From: Bizionia sp. M204
GTDB lineage: Bacteria; Bacteroidota; Bacteroidia; Flavobacteriales; Flavobacteriaceae
Length of the DNA stretch: 64,000 nucleotides
Reading direction: 5' to 3'
Assembly: GCF_023205095.1 (NCBI RefSeq)
Contig: NZ_CP046242.1
Coordinates: 2,035,001-2,099,000 of the forward strand
Shown: positions 50,163 through 58,267 of the stretch, piece after piece
How positions within the stretch are numbered: position 1 is the first letter of the stretch
How the letters are laid out: each line of letters opens with the position of its first letter
Notes under the pieces: generated by a model
What the model was told of the DNA's origin: nothing
Databases searched by the model: none
The model's input: only the letters and a program-made list of their open reading frames with translations
Program-made: the position numbers and the translations under genes

Positions 50163-50207
50163 TTAAAAAAGATTAAGCGTAATAACAGACTATCATTACG
50201 CTCAATC
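50163..50207 (-). terminator. Intrinsic terminator of the lipoprotein gene
   Basis: GATTAAGCGTAAT (50171-50183) and ATTACGCTCAATC (50195-50207) form a 13-bp stem with one mismatch. On the minus strand a T-run follows at 50170-50165. Confidence 0.85.
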
Positions 50208-50256
50208 AACACATCTCAACAACAAGATATTCTTTGTTAAGATTTAAATGTCGTTT

Positions 50257-50784
50257 TTAGAAAATTTGCTTTGTCAAATTAAACGTTCCTTCCGTGATGT
50301 TTTTCACCGAATCGTCATTTGCGTTTTTACACTGAAAACTGAACGTTCCTTTAATATTCGTATCTGAATCTTCAGAAACTTTAATTTCTCCAACCACACC
50401 AGAGTCTTGATAAGGCGCATTCCATGTTTGGGTTGCCGTTGGATTTGAAACATTAGGCTCTATGTAAGATGCCACGATAAAAACATTACTATCGGTTATT
50501 TCATAAGTTCCAACACCATCAAACGCATTAATAATTATACTAAATCCTTGGGTTGAAGAATTCCCCTGCAAAGTTACGGTTGTATTTGGACCTGCTGTAA
50601 CTTGTGAAGCTGTTGATGTAATTTCTAAAGATTGAAAAGAATTTCCGTCTATTTTAGCGGTTATAACACCAGAAGCGCCACCTGATGCTGCTGGATCGCC
50701 TCCATCGTCATCGCTTTTACAAGCTGTTATTGAAACGAATGATGCAATCATCATAAATACGGTAAATTGTTTTAAAGTTCTCAT
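50257..50784 (-). CDS. Lipoprotein, DUF6252-like
   Basis: The 175-residue protein has a lipobox (VSITAC, Cys22) followed by KSDDDGGD, an acidic tract typical of surface-displayed Bacteroidota lipoproteins. The mature part is a beta-sandwich-like domain (ITAKIDGNSFQSLEITSTAS, FSIIINAFDGVGTYEITDSN, GTFSFQCKNANDD, ITEGTFNLTKQ). This pattern resembles DUF6252-type proteins; the assignment is by eye. It has its own terminator, so it is probably transcribed alone. Confidence 0.7.
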   Translation of the reverse strand: MRTLKQFTVFMMIASFVSITACKSDDDGGDPAASGGASGVITAKIDGNSFQSLEITSTASQVTAGPNTTVTLQGNSSTQGFSIIINAFDGVGTYEITDSNVFIVASYIEPNVSNPTATQTWNAPYQDSGVVGEIKVSEDSDTNIKGTFSFQCKNANDDSVKNITEGTFNLTKQIF

Positions 50785-50886
50785 TGTTGAATATGTTTAT
50801 GATTAATAATAATCCAAAATTGCAACAATAGAATACAGAAATCAATACGATGAATTACGTATATTTAGGAATAAGATATTAAAATT

Positions 50887-51852
50887 TTAAAACGACATAA
50901 AAGGAAAGCCTGCTTCTAATTTCTCCTTTTTTTCGGAAAGTTTTTTTAGAAATAATTGATGTGCTTCGGAATTTGGGTTAAAGGGTTTATGCTGCAACCC
51001 TCTTTGAATTTCATCAATAGCTCCCATTGTTTTTGATGCACTTTCAGAAACCCAAACCGTTTTAAAGGCATTCCAAATATAATGGATGGCTGTTTGACTT
51101 GGGTGAACCATATCGTCGGCATAAAAACGATAATCACGTAATTCATCCATCATAATTTCATAAGAAGGAAAATAATATAATTGCCCTTTATTAGGTGATG
51201 CTTTTTCATTTAATAGTGCGTGAATAGCAGTTAAAAGATGCGCTTTACTTTGTGTATTCTCAATAAAACCGTCTTTCAAATGTCTAATGGGAGACACCGT
51301 AAATATAATGTTTGCGGATTGATTCACGCTTTTAATATGCTGTACAAAAACTTGCAAACTTTTTAATATATCGGTAACGGACAACAATTCTTTTGAGAAT
51401 TTTTTCTGCGGAACTTTATGACAATTAGCAACAACTGTTGTACTTTCTATATCACGATATACCCAAGCCGTTCCTAATGTTATTATAATATGAGAAGCTG
51501 ATTCAATTTGATTTCGCGTAAATTGAATCTGCGCATTCAGTTCATCCAATAAAGCAGTTTTACTCGTGTTGCTTAAAACAGAATGCGCTTCAAAACTATG
51601 CCACTGTTCATTGTGAAAGAAAACATCCTCTTCTTTATAAACCTTTTTAGTAACAGCATTTGAAATGAGATTTTGAATAGCTAATGGGTGAAATAGAATT
51701 CCAAAAGGATTTTGAAGATTCCGAAACTTGAAATAATCTAATTTCTGACCTATATTCTCAACAAAACAAGATCCTAATAAAAGCACGTTAGCATGATAAT
51801 CTATTTGATTATGCGTCTGTGGTTTTAATGGGATTTTTGTTTGGAGGTTCAT
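50887..51852 (-). CDS. GSCFA domain protein
   Basis: The 321-residue protein contains LLLGSCFVENIGQKLDYFKF, the GSCFA block I, LGTAWVYRD block III and IFTVSPIRHLKDGF. The ending (YFPSYEIMMDELRDYRFYADDMVHPS) has the D-x-x-H pair. This is an SGNH hydrolase-like fold, presumably acting on acylated carbohydrates in the envelope. Role unknown. It is followed upstream by an inverted-repeat spacer and alaS. Confidence 0.85.
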   Translation of the reverse strand: MNLQTKIPLKPQTHNQIDYHANVLLLGSCFVENIGQKLDYFKFRNLQNPFGILFHPLAIQNLISNAVTKKVYKEEDVFFHNEQWHSFEAHSVLSNTSKTALLDELNAQIQFTRNQIESASHIIITLGTAWVYRDIESTTVVANCHKVPQKKFSKELLSVTDILKSLQVFVQHIKSVNQSANIIFTVSPIRHLKDGFIENTQSKAHLLTAIHALLNEKASPNKGQLYYFPSYEIMMDELRDYRFYADDMVHPSQTAIHYIWNAFKTVWVSESASKTMGAIDEIQRGLQHKPFNPNSEAHQLFLKKLSEKKEKLEAGFPFMSF

Positions 51853-51864
51853 AATCGATTATAG

Positions 51865-51975
51865 TGTTACACAAAGTTTCCCGGAGAGACACAAAGATTC
51901 ACAGAGCTATTTTGAAATATTATTTTTACGCTGTGTATCTCTGTAATTTTTTCTCTGTGAACCTCTGTGTTATAA
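51865..51975. repeat. Large imperfect inverted repeat between the GSCFA gene and alaS
   Basis: Left arm ACACAAAGTTTCCCGGAGAG then ACACAAAGATTCACAGAG (51870-51906); right arm, read in reverse complement, ACACAGAGGTTCACAGAGAA and on to ACAGAGATACACAGCG (51928-51972). Both arms are made of related ACACAGAG/TTCACAGAG words. I recall similar elements scattered in Flavobacteriaceae genomes. Confidence 0.8.
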
Positions 51976-51978
51976 TTA

Positions 51979-54588
51979 TTAATCTAAATATTTTTTAGCC
52001 GCTTCAAGAGCTTCCTCTATACCACCTGGATTTTTACCGCCTGCTGTTGCAAAAAACGGTTGACCTCCACCTCCACCTTGGATATACTTGCCTAATTCTC
52101 TAACAATTTGTCCAGCGTTTAAACCTTTACTTGCTACAAGTTCTTTAGAAACATAGCAAGACAACAAGGCTTTTCCATCATTTTCAGCGGCAAATAATAA
52201 AAACAAATTATCAAACTGGCTACCCAATTCAAAACACAAATCTTTAATACCTCCTGCGGCTAAATCTATTTTTTTAGCTAAAAACTGAACACCATTTACC
52301 ACTGTTAATTCTGATTTTAAATCGCCTTTTAAATTTTTGGCTTTGTCCTTTAACAACGCTTCTACTTGTTTTTTTAGACTACTATTTTCCTCCTGTAAAT
52401 TTTGAAGTGCTTTAACGGGTTCGTTATTATTTAAAAGCACTTTCATATCATTAAATGCTCTATTTACATCAACAAAATAATCTTTTAAAGCATCGTTGGT
52501 AATGGCTTCAACACGTCGGATTCCAGCTGCAACAGCACCTTCTGACACAATTTTAAAGAACCAAATATCACCTGTATTCTTCACATGAGTTCCACCACAT
52601 AATTCAACAGACTGTCCAAAACGAACCATACGAACGGTATCACCATATTTTTCGCCAAATAAGGCCATGGCTCCAGCTTCAATAGCTTTATCCATTGGCA
52701 TGTTGCGTTGTTCTTGCAAAGGTAATTTTCCTGCAATACGTGCATTTACAAAATGCTCAACATCGCGTAATTCTTCCGCAGATAATTTAGAGAAATGCGA
52801 AAAATCAAATCGTAAATATTTAGAATGAACAGCACTTCCTTTTTGCTCCACATGAGGTCCTAAAATTTCGCGCAAAGCTTGGTGTAATAAATGAGTTGCT
52901 GTATGATTACATTCGGTTCTATAACGTTGTTTTGCATCTACAGTTGCTGTAAACGTATCTTCAATATTTTCTGGTAAATTTTTAGCAAAATGCATAACCA
53001 CGTTATTCTCCTTCTTGGTATCTAGGATATACACAATATCGCCATTGGCATCTTCTAAATACCCTTTGTCACCAACTTGCCCACCACCTTCTGCATAAAA
53101 TGGCGTTAAGTTAAAAACCAGCTGATACATATCACCATCTTTTTTAGAAGTCACTTTACGGTAACGTGTAATTTTAACTTTTGCTTCTAATGCATCATAC
53201 CCTATAAATTCCTGAACCGCATCATCAATTAAGATGGTCCAATCGTCTGTGGACATTTCACTAGCTGCACGCGACCTTTTTTTCTGCTTTTCTAAATGTT
53301 CCTTAAATCCCTTTTCGTCTAATTTCAGTCCTTGTTCAGAAAGAATTAAAGCGGTTAAATCTATAGGAAAACCATAGGTATCATATAATTCAAAGGCTTT
53401 TTCACCTGAAACGGTATCGCCAGATGTGTTTTTCACAATACCATCTAAAAGCACCAATCCTTGATCTAACGTTCTTAAAAAAGAGGCTTCCTCTTCTTTA
53501 ATTACATTTTCAATTAGTTGTTTTTGAGATTTCAATTCCGGGAAAGCTTCGCCCATTTTCTTACTTAAAACATCTACCAACCTATAAATAAATGGTTCTT
53601 TCTGATCTAAAAAGGTAAAACTATAGCGAATAGCTCGACGTAAAATTCTACGAATTACATAACCCGCTCCAGTATTACTAGGTAATTGACCATCTGCAAT
53701 GGAAAATGCTACAGCACGCACGTGATCTGAAATTACACGAATAGCAACATCAATCTTTTCTTCTTTTCCATAATCCTTATCTGTTATGGTTTCTATTTCA
53801 CGAATAATTGGTGTAAAAACATCGGTATCATAGTTGGATGTTACGCCTTGTAAAACCATACATAAACGCTCAAACCCCATACCTGTATCAATATGCTTAT
53901 TTGGCAAAGACACTAATGAACCGTTGGCTTTACGATTATACTGCATAAACACCAAATTCCAGATTTCCACTACTTGTGGATGATCCATATTCACCAAATC
54001 TTTACCAGATACTTTAGCTTTTTCTTCAGCTGAACGAATATCAACATGAATTTCACTACAAGGCCCACATGGCCCTTGGTCTCCCATTTCCCAAAAGTTA
54101 TCTTTTTTATTTCCCATAAGAATACGATCTTCAGAAATCAATTCTTTCCAAAAATCATAGGCCTCTTGGTCCATTGGAATTCCGTCTGCGTCATCGCCTT
54201 CAAAAACGGTTACATATAATATATCTTTATCAATCCCGAACTCATCAACTAGTAATTCCCAAGCCCAAGCAATAGCTTCTTTTTTAAAATAATCGCCAAA
54301 ACTCCAATTCCCTAACATTTCAAAAAGCGTATGGTGGTAGGTATCATAACCAACTTCCTCCAAATCATTATGTTTTCCAGAAACGCGCAAACATTTTTGC
54401 GAATCGGCAATTCGGTTATTTTTAGGCTCTGCATTTCCTAAAAAATACTCTTTAAAAGGTGCCATACCGGAATTAACAAACATTAAAGTGGGATCGTCCT
54501 TTAAAACCATTGGTGCTGATGGCACAACGCTATGTTGCTTATCCTTAAAAAATTGTAGAAATTTTGAGCGTATATCTTGAGACTTCAT
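51979..54588 (-). CDS. alaS: Alanyl-tRNA synthetase
   Basis: The ATG at 54588 ([20 protein letters not shown]) is the standard start; a longer in-frame start adds 24 unrelated residues. The 869-residue protein has the class II catalytic core (about 1-440), the editing domain with [13 protein letters not shown] (zinc/editing site) and CGGTHV, and a C-Ala domain with the [14 protein letters not shown] motif near the end. It charges tRNA-Ala and clears mischarged Ser and Gly. Confidence 0.96.
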   Translation of the reverse strand: MKSQDIRSKFLQFFKDKQHSVVPSAPMVLKDDPTLMFVNSGMAPFKEYFLGNAEPKNNRIADSQKCLRVSGKHNDLEEVGYDTYHHTLFEMLGNWSFGDYFKKEAIAWAWELLVDEFGIDKDILYVTVFEGDDADGIPMDQEAYDFWKELISEDRILMGNKKDNFWEMGDQGPCGPCSEIHVDIRSAEEKAKVSGKDLVNMDHPQVVEIWNLVFMQYNRKANGSLVSLPNKHIDTGMGFERLCMVLQGVTSNYDTDVFTPIIREIETITDKDYGKEEKIDVAIRVISDHVRAVAFSIADGQLPSNTGAGYVIRRILRRAIRYSFTFLDQKEPFIYRLVDVLSKKMGEAFPELKSQKQLIENVIKEEEASFLRTLDQGLVLLDGIVKNTSGDTVSGEKAFELYDTYGFPIDLTALILSEQGLKLDEKGFKEHLEKQKKRSRAASEMSTDDWTILIDDAVQEFIGYDALEAKVKITRYRKVTSKKDGDMYQLVFNLTPFYAEGGGQVGDKGYLEDANGDIVYILDTKKENNVVMHFAKNLPENIEDTFTATVDAKQRYRTECNHTATHLLHQALREILGPHVEQKGSAVHSKYLRFDFSHFSKLSAEELRDVEHFVNARIAGKLPLQEQRNMPMDKAIEAGAMALFGEKYGDTVRMVRFGQSVELCGGTHVKNTGDIWFFKIVSEGAVAAGIRRVEAITNDALKDYFVDVNRAFNDMKVLLNNNEPVKALQNLQEENSSLKKQVEALLKDKAKNLKGDLKSELTVVNGVQFLAKKIDLAAGGIKDLCFELGSQFDNLFLLFAAENDGKALLSCYVSKELVASKGLNAGQIVRELGKYIQGGGGGQPFFATAGGKNPGGIEEALEAAKKYLD

Positions 54589-54756
54589 AAATGAAAATGG
54601 GTTGTAAGCTTTTGTTAAAATTCCACCATGTGCTAAACAATTTATATATTTACTCTCCAAAATTTTAAAAAAAATAATAGACAGAAATAACTTACATAAA
54701 TTATCATCATGCTAATTCCAGCACTGTAATTATGTAATTTTAAATGTTTACCGAGC

Positions 54757-54774
54757 AGAATAATTAATTATTCT
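54757..54774. promoter_or_regulatory. 18-bp perfect AT-rich palindrome in the alaS/M23 divergent spacer
   Basis: AGAATAATTAATTATTCT reads the same on both strands. It lies 36 bp before the M23 ATG and 169 bp from the alaS start. It could be an operator; in AT-rich DNA such a palindrome also arises by chance fairly often. Confidence 0.35.
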
Positions 54775-54809
54775 ATTCTAATTAACTGCAAAAATAGTAA
54801 ATTTAGCCA

Positions 54810-55781
54810 ATGAGTAAGGTAAAATATTATTACGATTCTGAAACGCTCTCCTACAGGAAAATTGAGCGCAGGAAAAGACGCACCTTTAAATACATCGGGC
54901 TTTTTATTTTAGCCGCTGGATTATTTGGGTTTCTTACTATGTTTATTACCAGTCAATATATTGAATCGCCTCAAGAAAAGGCATTAAAACGCGAGCTGTC
55001 TAATATGCAATTGCAGTATCAATTGTTAAACAAAAAAATGGATCAAGCCCAATTGGTTTTAGAGGATGTTGCCAATCGTGATAACCATATCTATCGATTA
55101 TATTTTGAAACCAACCCAATTCCTGATGAACAACGACGCGCTGGTTTTGGCGGTGTAAACCGTTACAAAAACTTGGAAGGTTTTGATAACTCTAAACTTA
55201 TTATAGAAAGCAATAAGCGTATTGATATGCTACAAAAACAAATTGTAGTGCAGTCCAAATCATTAGATGAAATTGCTAAACTAGCTGAAGAAAAAGAAAA
55301 ATTATTGGAAGCTATTCCAGCCATTCAACCTGTAAGCAATGAAGATTTAACACGCATGGCATCTGGTTATGGCTATAGAACAGATCCCTTTACAAAGGTT
55401 CGGAAATTCCATTACGGCATGGATTTTACGGCGCCGCGAGGCACTCCTGTTTACGCTTCTGGTGATGGCGTTGTAACGCGTGCTGATAGCCAATCGTCAG
55501 GATATGGCAAACATATTCGGATTGATCATGGCTTTGGCTATGTTAGTTTATATGGGCACCTTTATAAATATAACGTCAAGAAAAACCAGAAAGTAAAACG
55601 TGGTGATTTAATTGGTTTTGTTGGAAATACAGGCCGTTCTTCAGGAGCACATTTACATTACGAGATTTTTAAAGATGATGAACGCATCAATCCGTTAAAT
55701 TTCTATTATGGCAATCTTTCAGCCGAAGAATTTGACGAGCTTTTAAAACATGCAACGCTTGAAAACCAATCTTTAGACTAA
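54810..55781 (+). CDS. M23 family (LytM-type) metallopeptidase
   Basis: The 323-residue protein has an N-terminal cytoplasmic basic region, one membrane helix (about 28-49, YIGLFILAAGLFGFLTMF), a coiled coil (about 58-165) and a C-terminal LytM domain (about 180-300) with zinc residues in HYGMDFTAPRGTPVYASGDG and HLHYEIF. It is likely a peptidoglycan peptidase or an activator of amidases at the division site. The TAA stop overlaps the ATG of the next gene (TAATG). Confidence 0.93.
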   Translation: MSKVKYYYDSETLSYRKIERRKRRTFKYIGLFILAAGLFGFLTMFITSQYIESPQEKALKRELSNMQLQYQLLNKKMDQAQLVLEDVANRDNHIYRLYFETNPIPDEQRRAGFGGVNRYKNLEGFDNSKLIIESNKRIDMLQKQIVVQSKSLDEIAKLAEEKEKLLEAIPAIQPVSNEDLTRMASGYGYRTDPFTKVRKFHYGMDFTAPRGTPVYASGDGVVTRADSQSSGYGKHIRIDHGFGYVSLYGHLYKYNVKKNQKVKRGDLIGFVGNTGRSSGAHLHYEIFKDDERINPLNFYYGNLSAEEFDELLKHATLENQSLD

Positions 55782-56110
55782 TGCATATCAACTTACCCGA
55801 AAAACGTTATTATGGAATTGGTGAAGTTGCCAAGGCTTTTGGTGTAAACACCTCTTTAATCCGTTTTTGGGAAAAAGAGTTTGATGTATTACAGCCGAAA
55901 AAGAATGCTAAAGGCAATCGGAAATTTACACCTGATGATATTCAGAATTTGAAACTCATTTTTCATTTGGTTAAAGAGCGTGGGTTTACGCTTGATGGTG
56001 CTAAAATTCACTTAAAAGAAGAGAAACAGCAAACACTTAATAATTTTGAAATTATTAGCAAGTTAGAAGATGTCAAAGCACAACTTATTAAAATTAAAGA
56101 ACAGTTGTAA
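55781..56110 (+). CDS. MerR family transcriptional regulator
   Basis: The 109-residue protein starts MHINLPEKRYYGIGEVAKAF, the winged-helix MerR opening (GEVAKAFGVNTSLIRFWEKEFDV), followed by the wing (FTPDDIQNLKLIFHLVKERGFTLDGAK) and a helical tail without a clear effector domain. A short MerR of this type occurs right after M23 genes in many Flavobacteria. It overlaps the M23 stop (TAATG), so the two are co-transcribed and probably co-regulated. Confidence 0.93.
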   Translation: MHINLPEKRYYGIGEVAKAFGVNTSLIRFWEKEFDVLQPKKNAKGNRKFTPDDIQNLKLIFHLVKERGFTLDGAKIHLKEEKQQTLNNFEIISKLEDVKAQLIKIKEQL

Positions 56111-56174
56111 CATTTTAATAAAAACCGCAACTAATACATACAAACTTTATACTAAACACTAAAAACAACTTATT

Positions 56175-56771
56175 ATGAAAAAATGGTTAATTCCTGTTAT
56201 AATTATTGGCGTTCTTGCAGTAGCAATTTACTCTTGGGCTGTTGGATTCAATAATACAGCAGTAGAATATGAAGCAGACGCTAAAACAGCTTGGGCAGAT
56301 GTAGAAAGCTCCTACCAACGTCGTAACGACTTAATTGGAAACTTGGTAAAAACAGTTCAAGGTGCTGCCGATTTTGAACGTACAACCTTAAGAGAAGTTA
56401 TAGAAGCACGTGCTAAAGCAACGTCCACGACTATTGATGCCAGCAATTTAACTGCAGATAATATGGCGCAATTTCAACAAGCACAATCGGGCTTAAGTGG
56501 CGCATTATCTAAATTATTAGTATCCGTAGAGCGCTACCCTGAATTGAAAGCAAATCAAAACTTCTTGGAGTTACAATCACAATTAGAAGGCACTGAAAAC
56601 CGTATTAATGTAGCAAGAGATCGTTATAACGAATCGGTAAATATTTATGACAAGCATATTAAAAAATTCCCAGGAAGCTTTTTAGCAGGAATTTTTGGAT
56701 TTGAAGAAATGCCTAGATATAAAGCCGATCCAGGAAGTGAAAATGCACCTGATGTTGATTTTGAATTTTAA
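56175..56771 (+). CDS. LemA family protein
   Basis: The 198-residue protein has an N-terminal membrane helix (IPVIIIGVLAVAIYSWAV) and a long helical body with YNNTAVEYEADAKTAWADVE, the QRRNDLIGNLVKTVQGAADF motif and the C-terminal FGFEEMPRYKADPGSENAP. LemA proteins are envelope-associated, with an outward-facing helical domain of unknown role. It forms an operon with the two TPM-domain genes that follow (6 and 10 bp spacers). Confidence 0.95.
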   Translation: MKKWLIPVIIIGVLAVAIYSWAVGFNNTAVEYEADAKTAWADVESSYQRRNDLIGNLVKTVQGAADFERTTLREVIEARAKATSTTIDASNLTADNMAQFQQAQSGLSGALSKLLVSVERYPELKANQNFLELQSQLEGTENRINVARDRYNESVNIYDKHIKKFPGSFLAGIFGFEEMPRYKADPGSENAPDVDFEF

Positions 56772-56776
56772 GAGCT

Positions 56777-57214
56777 ATGTCTAAAATTGAAGAATTTTTA
56801 ACTGCAGACGAAGAGCAAGCTATTATTGCGGCTATTCGCGAAGCTGAAAAAAACACCTCTGGTGAAATTCGTGTTCATTTAGAAAAGACATCCAAGATTG
56901 ATGTCTTTGATCGTGCGATGGAAGTTTTCCATTATTTAAAAATGGATAATACCAAGCAGCAAAATGGTGTATTAATTTATGTGGCTGTAGAAGATAGAAA
57001 CTTTGTAATTTTTGGCGACAAAGGCATTAACGATGTGGTTTCAGATGATTTCTGGGATACAACCCGTAATGCCATTCAAACTCAATTTAAACAAGGAAAC
57101 TTTAAACAAGGTTTAGTAGATGGAATTTTAAAAGCTGGCAAGGCTTTAGAACAACATTTCCCTTGGGAGCACAATGATAAGAATGAGTTACCTGATACCA
57201 TTTCAAAAGGATAA
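56777..57214 (+). CDS. TPM domain protein (short form, cytoplasmic)
   Basis: The 145-residue protein is a single TPM (YgcG-type) domain without signal peptide or membrane helix: FLTADEEQAIIAAIREAEKN, TSGEIRVHLEKT, NGVLIYVAVEDRNFVIFGDKGIND, and a C-terminal helix KQGLVDGILKAGKALEQHFP. TPM domains are found near LemA proteins and are thought to act in membrane protein quality control or phosphatase-like roles; function is unclear. It starts 6 bp after lemA. Confidence 0.9.
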   Translation: MSKIEEFLTADEEQAIIAAIREAEKNTSGEIRVHLEKTSKIDVFDRAMEVFHYLKMDNTKQQNGVLIYVAVEDRNFVIFGDKGINDVVSDDFWDTTRNAIQTQFKQGNFKQGLVDGILKAGKALEQHFPWEHNDKNELPDTISKG

Positions 57215-57223
57215 AAGCCAAAC

Positions 57224-58066
57224 ATGCCAAACTTAAAAAATTACATTTTCACACCTTTATCTATTAAACAGTTTAGCCTTATTTGTGTTATGCTGTTTGT
57301 AGGTATGCAATCTAGTTTGGCACAGTTTACTATTCCTGAAATCCCGAAAGAACAGACCAGTGTTTATGATTATATAGGTTTATTATCGGCTCCAGAAAAA
57401 AGGGCTTTAGAAAATAAATTAGTCAAATATTCGGATACCACATCCACGCAGATTGTAGTTGCTATTATTTCATCAACTAATGGTGAAAACATAAACTATT
57501 TAGGGGCACAATGGGGGCAGAAATGGGGAATTGGTCAAGCAAAAGAAGATAATGGTGTATTAATTTTATTAGCGCGTGATGACAAGAAAATTGCCATCAA
57601 TACCGGTTATGGTGTGGAGCATTTGCTTACAGACGCCATGAGCAAACGTATAATACAAAATGATATCATCCCTTTCTTTAAACAAAATAATTATCCTGGT
57701 GGTCTAAACCGAGGTGCAGATGCTATTTTTGAAGTAATGACTGGCGAGTACCAAGGTTCACGACAAGGTGATTCCAGTGGCTCTCCCATAGGTTTTTTCT
57801 TCTTCCTCTTTATAGTATTTATTTTTATCATTATTGCTATTTCTAAAAGCCGACGTGGTGGCGGAAACAATGGTTCTGGAAACAATAAATCTGGAGGGTT
57901 TAGCATTTTAGACGCTATTATTTTAAGTAATCTAGGACGTGGTGGCTATGGTGGTTCATCAGGTGGTTTCGGAGGATCGTCTGGAGGCAGCTTTGGAGGC
58001 GGCGGATTTGGCGGTGGCTTCGGAGGCGGTGGCTTTGGAGGTGGAGGCGCATCTGGAGGATGGTAG
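57224..58066 (+). CDS. TPM domain membrane protein with Gly-rich C-terminus (YgcG-type)
   Basis: The 280-residue protein has a signal peptide (about 1-34, ending SLAQ), a periplasmic TPM domain (about 40-165: YDYIGLLSAPEKRALENKLV, QKWGIGQAKEDNGVLILLA), a membrane helix (about 186-207, FFFFLFIVFIFIIIAIS) and a glycine/serine-rich tail (SSGGFGGSSGGSFGGGGFGG) on the cytoplasmic side. It is the third gene of the LemA operon. The 7-bp tandem repeat begins within its stop codon (TAG). Confidence 0.93.
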   Translation: MPNLKNYIFTPLSIKQFSLICVMLFVGMQSSLAQFTIPEIPKEQTSVYDYIGLLSAPEKRALENKLVKYSDTTSTQIVVAIISSTNGENINYLGAQWGQKWGIGQAKEDNGVLILLARDDKKIAINTGYGVEHLLTDAMSKRIIQNDIIPFFKQNNYPGGLNRGADAIFEVMTGEYQGSRQGDSSGSPIGFFFFLFIVFIFIIIAISKSRRGGGNNGSGNNKSGGFSILDAIILSNLGRGGYGGSSGGFGGSSGGSFGGGGFGGGFGGGGFGGGGASGGW

Positions 58067-58100
58067 TAATGAGTAATGAGTAATGAGTAATGAGTAATGA
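58066..58100. repeat. 7-bp tandem repeat (GTAATGA), 5 units
   Basis: Five perfect heptamers starting in the last base of the TAG stop of the TPM gene and followed directly by a terminator. Confidence 0.95.
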
Positions 58101-58107
58101 GTAATGA

Positions 58108-58143
58108 AAAATAGAAAAGCGATTTTAGTTTGAACTAAAATCG
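58108..58143. terminator. Bidirectional intrinsic terminator
   Basis: AAAAGCGATTTTAGT (58108-58122) pairs with ACTAAAATCGCTTTTT (58127-58142), 15 bp around a TTGA loop, with A- and T-runs on the two sides. It ends the LemA-TPM operon. Confidence 0.92.
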
Positions 58144-58212
58144 CTTTTTCATTTAAGTCGTTGTCAGGTCGTCTAGTGCGGTTGATACCTCCTTTTACTA
58201 AAAAAGAAGAAG

Positions 58213-58235
58213 TTCTCGACTGCGCTAGAACAGAC
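58213..58235. repeat. CGACTGCGCT-type intergenic repeat copy
   Basis: TTCTCGACTGCGCTAGAAC then AGAC; related to the sequence inside paaH at 39262-39285. It lies in the spacer between the LemA operon terminator and the TonB-like gene. Confidence 0.55.
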
Positions 58236-58267
58236 ATGAGTCTCTATGTTGGTAAATTAGGCTTTGC

